DNA of 64,000 bases, from contig NC_133301.1 of the NCBI RefSeq assembly GCF_005239225.2, positions 2,939,157-3,003,156 on the forward strand, read 5' to 3'. The notes under the pieces were generated by a model. It was not told where the DNA came from. It saw only the letters and a program-made list of their open reading frames with translations, and made no database searches. This DNA comes from Populus alba. Its lineage: Eukaryota; Streptophyta; Magnoliopsida; Malpighiales; Salicaceae. This document shows, one piece after another, positions 1 to 13,254 of the stretch. How positions within the stretch are numbered: position 1 is the stretch's first letter; each line of letters begins with the position of its first letter. The position numbers and the translations under genes are program-made.

Positions 1-54
1 GTATAAATTTTTTACTTGAGAGTTTTTGTTTTATCATGTTTTTTTAGAGGTATT

Positions 55-215
55 TGAAAGTGTGGTAATGGTTTTTTTTCAAAGTACTTTTTTGTTCTGA
101 AATGTATAAAAATAATATTTTAAAAAAAAATTAAAATTTATTTTGAATATCAACACATTAAAATGATTTGATAACATTAAAGATTAATTTAAAAAAAAAT
201 AATTCAAATTTTTAA
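55..215. mobile_element. AT-rich MITE remnant (abundant dispersed family)
   Basis: The stretch carries the signature shared by many intergenic blocks here: a start like 'gtgtggtaatggtttttt', a T-run, then a phrase close to 'atcaacacattaaaatgatt', then an A-rich tail. The best-preserved relative is at 61407-61622, which has terminal inverted repeats and a TAA target duplication. This copy has lost clear ends, so its limits are approximate. Confidence 0.45.
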
Positions 216-429
216 AAAATATATATATATATCACAAAAAACAAATGGAATGAACATCTTTGAGTTATATTTTTATTAGTGATATGAAAACACTGATAAA
301 ATTATAATTTTAAATTATTTTATATATATTTTTATATCATTTAATTTACTAATATTAAAATAATTTTTAAAAATAAAAAAATATTTTTTAATATTTTTTT
401 AAACAAAAAATACCTTAACTCATAATCAT

Positions 430-1430
430 ATTTTTAATAACAACTTGTGAGCTCAACAGGCTCGTGAACAGCGCGAGAGAAACTGGCTGAGTTGCAGGGC
501 TGAGCCGTACCCTCACTGGAGCAAACCAGTGACATGACATCTGAACTGATAGCAGCGGGGTCCGAGAAAAGGACATGGTAATGAGAGAGACAAGGACCCG
601 TGAAGTCTGGACCCAAAAGCTTTCACGTCTCTCGTCGCCGAATCGTCGGCGCCTCTTCTTTCCTGTACAGAGAGCGGAGCTGAGCGGATCCCCTTCCTCT
701 GCTTCACCGCATCCCGCGTGACCACGCCATCAATTTGCTTCCTCTCTCTTGGGTCACTGAATCCGTTTATAGTTTTGGGCTCGGAGATATCTGTGTGAGT
801 GAGGCTATGAGATTATTAAATTGTGGGCCTGGCCCAATTTATGGCCTTAATATGCTGTCATCTTTGGCCCAGAGGCCGAGATAACTTCTATGATGAAGAT
901 GATGATAGCTTCTATGCTGAATGAGCTGTCAATATGAAAACTTCACTGAGTTCTTGCCTCTGCTTTTCATTTTTTCGTTCATTTTCATGATCATTTTGTT
1001 TCCTTTTTGTCCTCTCTCCAATTGACCTGTGTACAAGAAACCACCAATCAAGGTGGTCATGCAAGTAAAGTTGTTGCTTCCGTTTCTAGTTTTTGTTTTC
1101 CTTGTTTTTTAAAATAATCGAAGATTTACTGCTAGAGTACTGAACGTTATAGCCCAGCCAAGTAACTCTTCTCTTGGGCCTCCATGAGAAGGCTGAGGCC
1201 CAATATATTGGGCTTATACTCTTCTTTCACAGTTAAATGGGCCACAACTGTAAACTCAACAGCACAATCCAATCTCGAAAGGAGGGACCGACGGCTAACC
1301 ATCAAACGCCACAATATCGTTACAAAGTTGTTTTGTTTATTCTTGCATTTTTTTATTACTACATTTTTTTTTAAGAGTGGATTAGTTTTTTCAGGATTCC
1401 TGATTGTCTTTTATAAGTATGGTTAAAAGA
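430..1430. other. GC-richer promoter-like patch without a recognisable gene
   Basis: Bases ~430-760 are clearly less AT-rich than the flanks. Two clusters of TGGGCC/TGGGCT-type (site II) motifs follow, at about 825-870 and 1150-1245. Short open frames exist on both strands but none resembles a known protein or joins into a spliced gene. It may be a decayed gene with its promoter, or an untranslated first exon. Confidence 0.3.
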
Positions 1431-2549
1431 ATTTCTGGTAAATAAATAAATAATGATAATTTTTAAAGGAAATATAGAGAATTTGATAAAAATAAATTTA
1501 ATTTGAATAAAAACAGTTTTATTTTTCTAAGGTTAAAAATTATTTTAAAAGTTAAAAAATGAACATTTTTTATTAAAAAAAACTAGAAAAAGAAAAGAAA
1601 AAAAAGTTGTTTCTTTCAGCCTAATTATTTCAGATCCCAGCCTGTCTAAAGTGTGGTTATGGTTGCTTTTTAAAGTATTTTTCATTCATAAATATATCAA
1701 GATAATATTTTTTTATTTTTTAAAAAATTATTTTTGAAATAAACGTTTTATAATTATCTAAAAATATCAAAAAATATTAATTTAAAAATAAATAAATAAA
1801 AATTTTATTTTTTAAAAAATATAGTTTGAACATATCAAGAACCAGATGGAAATCATAAATTTCATTTATAACCCTCTTGTTAGAATATTAGAGAATTTTC
1901 ACCAAGCCAAGTTCTTGGCTTTCTAGTCTTGCCCATCAAATTTTAGGTTTTACCCGTGAACCAGAAGCCATAATTTGGAGTACCCTTTTAGAAAACAAGC
2001 TTCGAAGAAGGATGTCTGCTAGAAGTGTTTTGAGGGTTATTAACTGAAGGGATGTGTTGCTAGATATATTTTCACTTTTCACTTCTTGATTCCTGCTTTC
2101 TGTTAGTATATTTATGTTAAATTGGAAAGTGAAGTTCATGGGAGAATTTTAAAATGTAGGTTTGGCAGAAATAAGTCTTTGAACAACAATTTGATGGGTT
2201 TGTACGTATGTCATTGTTGGAGAAAAGGACTCATAGAAATGTTATTAGTTAGAACTAGTCCATTGGCAAGCAATCCGTGGACCAAATTTTTTTAATACAT
2301 AAAATAAAATGTTAAGAATGCAGAAAATTTTTTACAATATTGTTAAATTTGGCACAGATGAATTTATAACCTCTGATTCAATTTTTTATCTAAACTTGGT
2401 TTTTTTTAAATAATTAAATCTTATGAACTACTTGACTTAAATCGATTAAATTTTATGGATATAAATACAATTTTAATTACTTGTAAAAACATGTTGGAAA
2501 TCAATCTTGAATTAATTCAATGTTAAAGAACAAAATTGATAAAATATAG
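1431..2549. other. AT-rich intergenic DNA
   Basis: No gene is seen. Bases ~1650-1830 hold another degenerate MITE-like block (T-rich left part, A-rich right part). The rest is non-repetitive AT-rich sequence with only short chance frames. Confidence 0.5.
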
Positions 2550-3560
2550 TATCTACTTAAAAAAAAAAAAAACTTGAACTCAAGTCAACCAAACAAAATC
2601 ATGATGCAAGTCATGTACGTTATCAAATTCAATAAATCTTTTATCCAAGAAATTATTTTTCTTTTAATTACATTACAATAAAACACATAATAATTTTTTT
2701 TGAATATTTTTTTAGATGTAAAAAAATTATGATAGGCATGTTGCCGAGATAGTGAAAATACATCATTAATAACAAATAATAAAATTGTATTTTTTTTCTT
2801 AAAATAAAGGGTCATAAATAAAGTGTGAAGCATTAACTTGCTAAAAAAAACAATTGGTTCCAAATTTTTTTGTAAATCAAATATAAAATAGCAAAAACAA
2901 AACACCCAAAAAGATCTAGGCAAAAAGCATGTGAATTATAAAAAAAAAAAAAAATCAAGTATTTTATTTTAAAAAAAAATAGACAACATGTCGTTCCATC
3001 CTAAACACCAGAGAGGTCGTGTAAAAAACATGGTCTTTTTTTTTTTTTTTTCTTAAAACTTATTTTCAATATATTTGATCTAAATACTTTAAAAAAAAAA
3101 TACTCCAAACATCTTGATAAATCTATTCAAAACCAAAATACTAAAATCAACTAAATTCAAAAAAGTTTTTACGGTCATATTTGCTTGCTTAGACAAGGAA
3201 AATGAAAAAACACATAGGTGAAACTTTCCTCTCGTTTAAATGAGATTCATTAACACCGATTTCAATATTTTTATGGCCAAAATTATCATCAACTGTCACT
3301 CTCTTTTTTATTAGAGAATTTCAAAAACCTTTTATCTCTTTTTTCTAACAAAAAAGAACTAAAAATAAGAAAAAGAATTTTGGATATCAAAATTAAATTT
3401 CTAAAAACTAAAGAAAGACATTTATAAATTGAAAAATATAAGGGATTGAGATATTTTTAAAAAGACAGCACTCATTTTACTTGTATTTTTATATTTGGTC
3501 CCCTACTTTCAAATTAATCCTCTCTTGAAAAAAACAAGTAATTGGGTGCTAATTTTGGTT
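2550..3560 (+). repeat. Dispersed ~1 kb repeat, copy 1
   Basis: This segment aligns by eye, in the same orientation, with 24230-25545. Shared landmarks in order are 'atcaaattcaataaa', 'catcattaataacaaat', 'attcattaacaccgatttcaat', 'tattagttgctaatt'-type text and 'tcaattatacc'-type text near the end. Copy 2 is longer because of an inserted TA microsatellite and adjoining sequence. No protein-coding similarity is seen. It is probably a decayed retrotransposon or unclassified repeat. Confidence 0.5.
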
Positions 3561-3713
3561 CAAAATGACTTAATTATACTAAAAAAAAACGTTTATAGGA
3601 TTAAATTAATATTTTTTAAAAAAAATCATTGTTACAATCAATATTTCAGCAACAATATTTTTCTCCCTAGGCTTAGTTTCTATTAATACTATGATTTCTT
3701 GTTATGTTTTAAA

Positions 3714-3895
3714 GGGAAGGTATAGAGAAGCGTTGGATTTATTTGATGAAATGTTGGTTAGTGGGGTTTTACCGGATGAGATAACCATGGTTAGTTTGGT
3801 TTCGGCTTGTGCTAAGTTGAGGGATTTGGAAATGAAAAAAAAAAAATGTGCATCTTTGCATTGAGGAAAATAAGTCAAGGATAAGCGGCAGCTTG
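3714..3895 (+). pseudogene. PPR-protein fragment
   Basis: Frame-by-frame reading gives a PPR-like segment (GRYREALDLFDEML, then LPDEITMVSLVSACAKL) typical of one PLS-class repeat. After an A-run at 3834-3846 a second frame reads LHLCIEENKSRISGSL, which is how the next PPR motif commonly starts, and a stop follows. The A-run has shifted the frame, and there is no PPR sequence on either side. This is an isolated, broken piece of a PPR gene, not a functional gene. Confidence 0.6.
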
Positions 3896-6500
3896 TAGAA
3901 TTGTTATGAGATTTTTCCCTGTGCCTTCAAGGATTTGAAATAATTCAATAAACTCTTAGCTTTGCTTGAAGAACTGGTTGATGAAAGCTCCATGAGGTGC
4001 GTGGTAGTATCTCCTCGGCCAAGTTAGAGGCTGGTTGAGGTGGTGAGGTTAATGAGAAGTAATATTTTCAACTCTAATAAATTTCCTTATCACGGAGCTG
4101 TTCATGAGTTTGGCATTGCATCTCTAAAACCTTGGCCTCAGGGAAGACACCGCATCCCTGGTGAAGCAGAGGAAAGGTCGGTTGATAAATGGTGGTGAAG
4201 ATTGCTAATTTCTGTAATTGTGGCCCTGCTATGGTGCCGGCAGCCTAAATGTTTTTAGATGTTCAAAAAAAACACAAAGGCAATGCAAGCGTTTAAAAAG
4301 AAGCTAAAATAAAACCCGAAACTTTGTTATTAATTTGATTTGGTTTAATAAATTTGGTTAATTTAAATAATAAAAAATATAACAATAATAAATAAATTGA
4401 TAGAAGAAATTAAAAAAAAAAAAGATCAAAAAATATAATCAAGTTCATTTAGGTTAGTATGTCAAATTCACGATCTGGTTGTTATATTGAAATAATCTCA
4501 TTAGAAACAAACGGAATAAAACATGAAAATAAATTATAAAACAATTAAATATTCAAGAGTGAAATCGGGAAGAAATGAAAAAATAAATTTTATCAATTCG
4601 GGTTAACCTGTTAACCACAAAAAAAAAGTGAGAAAAAAAAACTAATTTTTAATAAATCAAATATTTAAAAATAAAATTAAAAAATATAATAATTTTAAAA
4701 TAAAATCTAAAAAATATAAAAATCAATTCATATTAACATTTAAAACTGTTATGGTGTTATCCTCATTATGTATTTTCAAGGATAATAGTATTTATAATGT
4801 GCTAAGACAATGTTAAAAGCCTGAATTATCCTAAAAATTCAGATAATTACCGATGGATCTTTTGGAAACTTTCAAATTACTCAAAAAATTAATGATCATA
4901 ATCGGGTGAATAGGAATCCATATCTATGTAAACTTATACTCTCAACCTCTTTAAGCTTTTTTATTAATTTGCAGAAACTTAGCTCCCTTCTCCCCCCCGA
5001 GTATAAGAACCCCACAGCCATGTGATTGGGGTCCAAGCTTCATAAAAGCAGGTAAAAAGAAGAGATGAATTGCTGGGACCTGCCCTGCTCGACACTGTAT
5101 GCAAAGGGAGGAATCACCAAAAGGAAAGCCTGTAGATTGTCTTCTGTAGTGATATATTGGAGGACCACAATAATAGCAGCACATGGAAGTTAGGGATTCT
5201 GCAGAGAACATTTAATCTTTCGCTGTGTCACTGTCAGCTCTCCTCTCTCTCTTCTTTTGCAGCCGTGGAGAGGTGGGTGATAAAAAGCTTACATGATCTG
5301 CCGCGGTTCCGGCGCCTTCCGATTTGGATGCTTGGAAGAGGGAGTTCATCGGAACCATCAACATTCAATTGGGTTTCTTGCTCCTCTCTGTTAGCAGCAG
5401 CAGCAGGATGCGAGGAAGAAATGAAAGATTATAGCCTGGTAAGCATGGAGCTAGTGAATGCCAGTGGCAAGCGACCAGGTTATTGCCAGATCAAACATGG
5501 AGCCCGTGCATTTATGAAATTTTAAATTATTTTTTGTATTTTTTAATTGTTTTACATGTTGGTATCAAAAAATAAATTTTAAAAAATAAAAAATATTATT
5601 TTAAAATATTTTTAAAATAAATATATAAAAAAATAGCATTTACCGCAGCACTAAATATGTTATTTACAGTCCTACTCCTCAAACCTTTAATTTCAATATA
5701 TATAACCCTTTAGGATTTTTTATTATAATTATTTTTTAAAATATTTTTTATTTAAAAAATATATCAAAATAATATTTTTATTTTAAAAAAATTATTTTTA
5801 ATATTTACAAATCAAAATAATTTAAAATATCAAAAAATATTAATTTAAATTTTTTAAAAAATACTTTTAAAATATAAAATCAATAAGGCCGAAAAATCTC
5901 ATAACAATGAGAGATCCCCACACTGCTCTTGGACCTCACTAGCAGCCAAGCAAGAAGTTCCGTTCAGGTGCAAATGACCTTCAAATCCGTGGAGAAGGTC
6001 AAATCACATAGCCATGAAAGCTTGCATCAGAAGCCTTGGGAAATCTTGTCGTACAGGGAGGGTATCAAACAGATCTAGTACCACCTTTTCCAAGGTGGGT
6101 ACTGCCCCTGTTGGTGATTTTTTTTTATTTTTTTTTTTATAAAATTGCTGGTAAATCTCGATCAGCCGCCGCTTTTGGTGTATAGTCCAATGTTGTTTTA
6201 AAAAAAAAAATTAAAAATATATTAAAATAATACTTTTTATTTCTTAAAATTTACTTTTCCATCAAATCAATATAAAAATACTAAAAAAAATTAATTCAAA
6301 ATAAAAAAATATTTTTGAAATCCACAAAATGAAGGTACTTTTTTTTTTTTTTTTGAGGAACAGAGTATTGCTAAATAGCGTCCACAATCGACAATGATAA
6401 ATTATGAAGCTAACAGGAAATAATGAGCAGTATTATATAATAAGTAGCATCTTATATATTCAGTCAAAAACATGTTGAGTTTGCAGACTTATACAGTAAC
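3896..6500. other. Intergenic DNA with unassigned GC-richer islands
   Basis: Bases 3900-4250 and 4960-5510 are less AT-rich and have short frames (for example 5157-5525 plus), but I recognise no family and see no convincing splice structure. Bases 4310-4740, 5540-5890 and 6190-6330 are AT-rich MITE-like or low-complexity blocks. A GC-richer piece at 5925-6115 is also unassigned. Confidence 0.4.
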
Positions 6501-6796
6501 TTATGCTGCAATGGAGGTCAAGGATAAATAATTTGAGCAGCCATAGTAATCGGCTGCAACAGTTTTACATGAATTGCAAGGCAATACAAGCCTGAATTAT
6601 GGAAAGCAAAAACAAGCCATAACCATGAATGATGAAACATAAACTGCGAAGGGAACAATGTACAAAACGACCATCCATGGCTGCCAAGAGACGCACATAA
6701 ACAGCTCTTTATAAACAGATGATCAGGGGTGCCTACCTCCGCATTAGCTTCATCAACCACGGGCATGGCGGCAGCTGGTAATTGTTGCCACTGCCG

Positions 6797-8139
6797 TCAT
6801 GGAGCTTCAACGGTGCCGGTTTCGAAAAGTCCCTTCCAGTTGCTTGATGGGGGGGCATCCACGGCGGATTTACTGGTGGTATTCTCCAACTCCTCATCAA
6901 TCATAATCTCCTCTGAACGGCAACTCAAACTGCAAAATGCTTTCTCGCCTCTGCATAAAATCAATTCAACCTGGCATCTTAAAATCAAAATCCTCCATTG
7001 ACTAAATAAAATGGTTTATAGATAACTGGCACGAACCTGTATATGTAAATATCTTTTCCCTCGTCCAGTTTCTTGTTGCAATAGTAACAGAAGCTCAAGA
7101 AACCTTCAGAGGGAAATGAACTTGGAATCTTTGAGCAAGTAGCAGCCTGGGCCAATCCAATCTCCTTCTCTTTGTTCTTGCCAAAATTACTAGAGTCATT
7201 AGAGTGACATTCCAAAATGCAGCCACCATAGATATGAGTTGTTTTGGGGTTGGGACCATGTGAAATTACACATGTATAATCCTCAGAAAGCTCAATCTCA
7301 CTTGCAGAGAGAGAACTGATAAATCCATTGCCAGAGCTCGCCGGCATGGGGGTATAAGTCAAATTTGTGTTTGAAAAGTCGCTCGTATTTGAGCTTCCTC
7401 CAAGTAACTGGGGAGGGCAATCAACTTGGGTAGTTATGTTATCCAAGGAAAAATTCAGAGAACTTGCTTTCAAGTTCTGGCCAGCCAATCGAGACATGGA
7501 TGACAATGATCTGCATGAGTCCAATGAACATGACCGAATCTTTCCAAAGGGCTCAGATTCAAAAGGACCCTCTCCAATTTCAAAAAGAACATCAGAGCTG
7601 TCCTTTTGAAGGGGGGATTTGGTGAGGGTGCGAGGGAAAATTGCAAAATTTCTTGGCAATGACTTTGGTGCTTGAAAAGGATCGGTATGGGATTGAAAAC
7701 TAGCGGTTTTACTTCGCACTCGGGGTCCAAAAAGAATGTTCTTACTCTCCGATGATTGGAGAACTTTGCCATATCCTTTCCCATCGTCGTCGTCGTCGTC
7801 GTCGTCAAGTGAGTCTAAAATGCTCAAACCTACTTTGTTACTATCCCAGCTCTTCTGTTGCCCGCCATGGGATGACCTTAGGGACTTATGGGGGTTCCCT
7901 GTGTTTGAAAACATCCTACTGTCCAGGGGCGATGTAGGGCTCCTAACAGAGTCACAATCTGATAAGCCCTTATGGCTTAACCCCACAAACAAGCCAGGGA
8001 CAGTGAAAAAAGAGTTAGCTTTGTGACTCTGCCCCATGTGATTATCAGGTTGGAAATATGACTCGGAACCAGAATCGGACATTGTCAACTGACCCGTTTG
8101 TTGATCTTTCTTGAGTGACCTCGTTCTCTTCCTCAACAT
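6797..8139 (-). CDS. FLZ: FCS-like zinc finger (FLZ, DUF581) protein
   Basis: Two coding exons, 8139-7037 and 6950-6797, flank an 86-nt GT-AG intron; the joined frame is 418 codons plus a TGA stop. The FLZ domain spans residues ~347-390 and is split by the intron: CYYC (351-354) lies in exon 1 and CSLSC (374-378) in exon 2, with DIYIYRGEKAFC between. I chose the ATG that gives MLRKRTRSLKKDQQ, the usual start of the FLZ8/FLZ10 subgroup; a longer open frame reaches 8205 but runs through a probable 3' splice site at 8181. The N-terminal half has the subgroup blocks NSFFTVPGLFVGLSHKG and SDCDSVRSPTSPLD, and a poly-Asp run encoded by a GTC/GAC repeat (7785-7805). Known FLZ proteins bind SnRK1 kinase through this zinc finger and act as stress and energy-signalling adaptors. 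Identity of the family is secure; which paralogue is not. Confidence 0.93.
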
Positions 8140-8180
8140 TGCCACAAAACCCTTCTTGGAAACACCAAAATTCCCCTTAT

Positions 8181-8682
8181 CTGCACCCAAACAAGTGTTT
8201 GTCAATGAATTGCTACTGTATTCATAACTAAATTAGAATCAACATGAAACTGTTGACTAAACAAAGATCATTTATTAAACTGCATTGAAGAAACAGAAAA
8301 GGAAAGCTTGAAAACACAAAAGGATCAAAACTTTCAAAGGAAGATCTTTCCAGTTAAGAAACCTCAAAAATCCCAAAATACCCACATCAAGAATTGCGAA
8401 AAAAGTAAAGAAGGAACAGCAAAATCCCACCTTGAAGATCACACAACATTTTCTAAGCAAAACCGTGCTCCCACAATCAAAATCACTCAAAAAACAAAAA
8501 CCCCAGATGATAAAACCTCGTTAATCCATTGAAAAGCCTCCGAGAAAAAAATACCAGCAGTGCATAAGAACATCATCAAGACATCAACTTTGACCAAAAA
8601 AACAATAAAACTAAATCAAGAAAAAGAAAACACAATGCGTCATGATCATCACCATCTTCAAAAGAATGAAAAGAAAGCATAC
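8181..8682 (-). other. Probable 5' UTR intron of the FLZ gene
   Basis: Reading the minus strand, a donor 'ctg|gtatgc' at 8682 and an acceptor 'gtgcag|ataagg' ending at 8181 bracket AT-rich sequence with no coding character. The acceptor lies 41 nt before the chosen ATG. A 5' UTR intron is common in this family. It is inferred from splice motifs only. Confidence 0.5.
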
Positions 8683-8931
8683 CAGATTTCTTTTTCTTTT
8701 CTTCCTCAATAAACCACGGAGAGAGATGATGTTTTAAGGAAAAAGACACAAATGCAGTAAAGAAAAATATGGTTTTTTGTCAATTTCTTGGACTGTTTAT
8801 GTGTCTGTTGTTGAAACTTGCACAGTACTCCTTTATCTCTCTATCTCTATCCCTCAAAATCAGCAAAGCAGTGAGCTTCTGAAATACTCCACTCACTTAA
8901 CTCACACACTCACACTCACACTCTCTCTCCA

Positions 8932-8940
8932 TTAATATAC
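8932..8940 (-). promoter_or_regulatory. Putative TATA element of the FLZ gene
   Basis: The minus strand reads 'gtatattaat', followed downstream by a GA/GT-rich leader (about 8920-8820) typical of plant 5' UTRs. The position suits a transcript starting near 8900. There is no independent evidence. Confidence 0.3.
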
Positions 8941-8989
8941 ATTACATACCACCTCCTTTCTTTCTTTGTTCCTTTCTCTCTCCAGAGGA

Positions 8990-11900
8990 AGTACGTATGC
9001 AGATACTGTCTTTAGCCCACGGGTTTCTTTTTCTCTTTATAGTTGATTGGTAGGGTCGAAGTATATTTTAAAATATTTTTTATTTTTTAAAAATTATTTT
9101 TAATAATAACACCTTAAAACATTATAAAAACATTAAATTCTACTCGTAATACACCTACCCTACCAGCTACTTTTGTAGGTATGCGCATTTTGTCACCTCT
9201 ACACCATTTTACCCCCATTTTGTTTCTTTTTTTTTTATTATTCTCCTCTCTCTGTGCTTCATTAAATAAATCAATACCTTTTCTCACTGTAATGATGCTA
9301 TGAATTGAATTGTAATTAACCTTTAGACAGTCTTTGACTTTAATAAAGCAGGAGTAATTAGTGTAATAAATGGGTAATCTCGTATTGGTCTTGGCAAACG
9401 AGACCAAGCCAGTGGTATCTTTTCCTTTCTATAGAGATGGATGGATCACCGCTCGTGACTTGCTACGTGTAAAAATATATGAAGTTAGATGTAAATGTGT
9501 GATTTAAACCAGTGTATCTTTCATTTTTCATGTGAAGGGAAATACATGTTGGAAAATAAAGGTGTCACGTTAAGTCAAGTCATGAATTTGTCACGTTAAG
9601 CTAAGTCCGAGCTCTAGGAACAAGTTCCTGAATTAAAGGGTAAAAAATCCAATCATCTTGGTTGTTTGATAGATAAAGTGAATTTGAATAAATGAAAAAA
9701 AAAAATAGCCTGTTAATGTCTTGTAATAGGAAGAAAAGAGATGTTTTATTGAGAAAACAGACAAAAAATATAGAATAATGTTTCTTTGAAAGGGGTGAAG
9801 CTGAGAAATTTTGTTTTTTGGAACAAATTAAGAAAAAAAAAATCTAGGGGGTGGGAGTTAAAACTTGCTAGTTTTAGGGTTAAAAGTTAAAATCATTCAT
9901 ATAAAGGCAAGAAAAAACACAAACTTTGCAGGGGCTGGGGTCTTTATCAACCCCCTACCTCCGCCATGGCTGATGACAATTTCAAACTAAATTTTTATAT
10001 TTTTAAAACATGAAATACAGATTAGATATGTTGTCTTTATTTTTTTATCCTAAGATAATAATTAGATGATAACGAGCTAATGTGTATAGTTAATTAAAAT
10101 AATAATTTATAGTCTAAACTAAATAGGTGAACCGTGTTTTCTTACATATCAGGATGATTTTTTTATAGCATAAAAAAAATTGATGCCCAAGCTCTCTTAG
10201 TGTATTTTAAAGAAGAAGAAAAAATTCATTACTCGATAGCAGAGAAAGAGAATTGAAAGAAGTAGCAATTATCAATCCTCAATGATTCAAACATATAAAG
10301 ATAAAATCAGGAAAAATAAATCAATAAATAAATAAAATTTTAAAAATAGAGTATCAGCAAATCTAGATGAAGTTGCTAAAACTCACAAACAAAATTATTT
10401 GATCAGGATAACTCAATAAAAAATTAAAAAGAAAAAACAAAATTTAATTTTAAAAATAATGAAGTTTTGAAGCACAAATAAAAGAGAATAGTAAAAAAGA
10501 TGATCTAAAAAAAACTTGGATCACTCTATCAAACCTCGTACCAGGATTATGATATGAAAATAACTTTAATTAAAAGGAAATAGAAGAAAATAACAAAGTT
10601 TGTTTTTTAAAAGAAAATAAACAACTTTCAATTATGTGATTAGGAAGGCAATGCAATGTCAACTCATATTAACTTTTTAAAATCATGATCCTATTTAATC
10701 ACTAAACTCAAAGCATTTTATTTGAAAAAACTATCTTTTTAAAAAATTTAATTGACCTGATGGGTTGACCTACTATCTAAGTTTTTTAGAGCCTAGGCTA
10801 GATCAGATTTCAAAAAACATTAAAAAAAATTAATTTAATATAAAACAGTTAAAAACAGGGGTTGAGTCATGTCCTAGTAAACTTGGGGCAAACTAATTCA
10901 AAACCAGCTGGCTATTTCCTTCGTTTTATTTTTTCCTTTACAATGATGTAATTTTTACTTTTTTATAAAATAAAAATATTTAGTTCACTTAGTTAACACG
11001 GGTCAATTCATTCGATCCATGACCTGGTATTTATTCTAGATCAACTTTCAAATTAGATTTAAAAATTATTTAAAAAATCATGCACATTAGATTATAATAA
11101 ATTAATTATTGAATGATAAAATAAAAAATCAATTATATAAACAAATAAAAAATATATCAATTAAGAGAACATGGTATTATTTGAAGAGAGAGGGGGGCAC
11201 AAAGGGTAGACTTAGAAAATTTAATTTTAGGGGCAATTTAGTTATTTTAAATTTTAAAATAATGTAAAAGGCTAAAAAAGTCCCTAATGCTGGTTAATTG
11301 AAAATAACTTTCGAGAGCAATTTAGTAATGTTACTGTGTATTAGCTTACCGTTATATCAATTTGATAGTGACATTTGCATTCCAAGAAAAAAAATTGAAT
11401 TACTCTCTTAACTAAGGTAAATGGTTTGACTGACAAGGGTAAAACGATCAATTTACTGTATGAATTAAACCGAGTGTGCACAGTAAAAATCTGATCACAG
11501 TTAGTTTTTTTTATTATATTTTAATACCCACCCCTACCCCTTGAATGAATAGTCAACTGATGTATACAGTTCTTTATTAAAAAAAAAAAAAAAGATTATC
11601 AATTACTCTCCAAATCTCATCCCATTAATGAAAGGTTCATGCATCCATGCTAAACAAATCTCGTCACCACGGTAAATTCGAAAGCGTACATTGATAGTTA
11701 CATTTTTTACAGGTTTGATTTTTTTTTTCTGTTTGTTTTTATATTTTAAAATTATTTAAAAAAAATTAAAATTATTATTTTTAATTAATATGTTTTGAGT
11801 ATTTTCAAATTATTTTGATATACTAATGTTAAAAATAATTTTAAAAAAATAAAAAAAATATCATTAATATATATTTTGACATAAAAAATTATTTGAAAAG

Positions 11901-12404
11901 TTATAGAACAAGCTCGGATAAAAAATTTACTCTTTTTTTTTTTAAGGGTTATCATGTTTTAAAAGAAAATAATAAGAATGATTTTTTTTTCTCAATATAC
12001 TGTTTTGATGTAAATAATATTTTCAAAACTTATCCCAAATAGACCTATCAATTAAACACAAAAATATCTGATAATTAAAAAAATGATATTAACTAGAATA
12101 AAAGAAAAAATTTCCAAATTATTAATGGGAATGCTAGTGGCAGTCACATTTAGCAACAGTCATTAACACTCATCTTGTATGGTTAATGAAAGAATGATAA
12201 TGAGAGAACTTTTACTTTTGAAAAAAAAAATTAAAATATGTTTTATTTTAAAAAATATCAAATTAATATTTTATCTAGAAAAAAATTTTAATACTTAAAA
12301 AAATATATTACACCATAATGCCAATATCAACATGCAAGATAATTACTGTAATTAAGCAATTAATACTCTTTTTTCTTCTGAACTCTTTAATCTTTATCAT
12401 CTAG
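8990..12404. other. Gene-free AT-rich DNA
   Basis: No gene is supported. Bases 9056-9130 and 11740-11930 are MITE-like remnants. Bases 10740-11060 carry the degenerate 'tgacctgatgggttgacc ... aacacgggtcaattc' text of an old dispersed repeat also echoed at 17400-17490, 18300-18360 and inside the element at 61797-62095. Confidence 0.45.
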
Positions 12405-13138
12405 ATCTTGTTTGTTTCCTGGAAAGTAGTTTATTTTTAAAAAATAATTTTATTAGAAAATAAATTCCTAGAAAGGGAATTATTTTTCGATTTTTGATAA
12501 TATCGTGGAAAATAAGTTGGAAAATACTTTATAGTATCTGGTTATATCATGGAAAATAAACTAGAAAATAAATTGTTAGTATTTTTTTTCAAGTTTTGTT
12601 AAAATAATGAGGAACAAATCTTATAAATTAAAAAGCCGAATGAGAATAAAATTGAAAAAAAATAATTTCATAAATTATCTCAAATAAAATAAATAATAAT
12701 AAAAATAACAAAGATAAAATCTAACAGATAAAAAAGTTGAAATATGATGAAATTAAAAAAAAATATAACTTCATAAATTATTTTAAATAAAAAAAAATAA
12801 GAACCGAATCTGATAGATAAAAAATTTTAATTAAAAAAATAATAAGAGAAAAACAAATAACAATCATAAAATAAGGATCAAAGTTGATATAAAAATCAAA
12901 TTCTAGAGGATAAAATTAAAAAATAAAATAAATATACATCAAAAATTTGATGATTAAATTTGATATAACCAACAAATAACATGATATTTCTAAAAATTTT
13001 ACAACCTTTAGAAAGTATTTTCTTAGAAATAAAACTAATTTTTTCTTTAATTAAAAAGTATTTTTCATTAATTAATTTTTTAAATACTAAACAAACAAAT
13101 AAAAATTTAAAAAACAATTTTTCATAAAACATACGGCC
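12405..13138. mobile_element. ~750 bp TIR element, copy A
   Basis: This is one of three related elements (with 22173-22958 and 48919-49674). The left end begins near 'ttgtttgtttcctggaaagt' and the right end is the inverted form '...aaacatacggcc', followed by TTAA. The interior is an A-rich strand repeating 'aataaaattgaaaaaa'-type words. Minus-strand frames in copies A and B resemble each other only because the DNA is the same repeat. No transposase is seen, so it is non-autonomous. Confidence 0.65.
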
Positions 13139-13254
13139 TTAATCCTATGGTGGTTTCTCTCCCTGTCCTTTTTATTTATCCTCTTTTTCCCCAATCATGT
13201 AGATTTTCTCATCCTTCTTATACTTGTCAACTAAAACCCAACTTTGAATTTTCA

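Noticed and set aside
5157..5525. 122-codon plus frame as a gene
   Set aside because: No recognised motif, no promoter or splice support, and an equally open frame on the other strand.
7367..8026. Plus-strand frames over the FLZ gene
   Set aside because: Antisense shadows of a well-supported conserved protein.
8140..8205. N-terminal extension of the FLZ frame to an upstream ATG
   Set aside because: It crosses a likely 3' splice site, and the conserved family start MLRKRTRS lies at 8139.
12896..13132. 78-codon minus frame resembling a minus frame at 22688-22936
   Set aside because: The resemblance comes from the shared non-coding TIR element; composition is low-complexity Phe/Lys/Ile and it has no domain.
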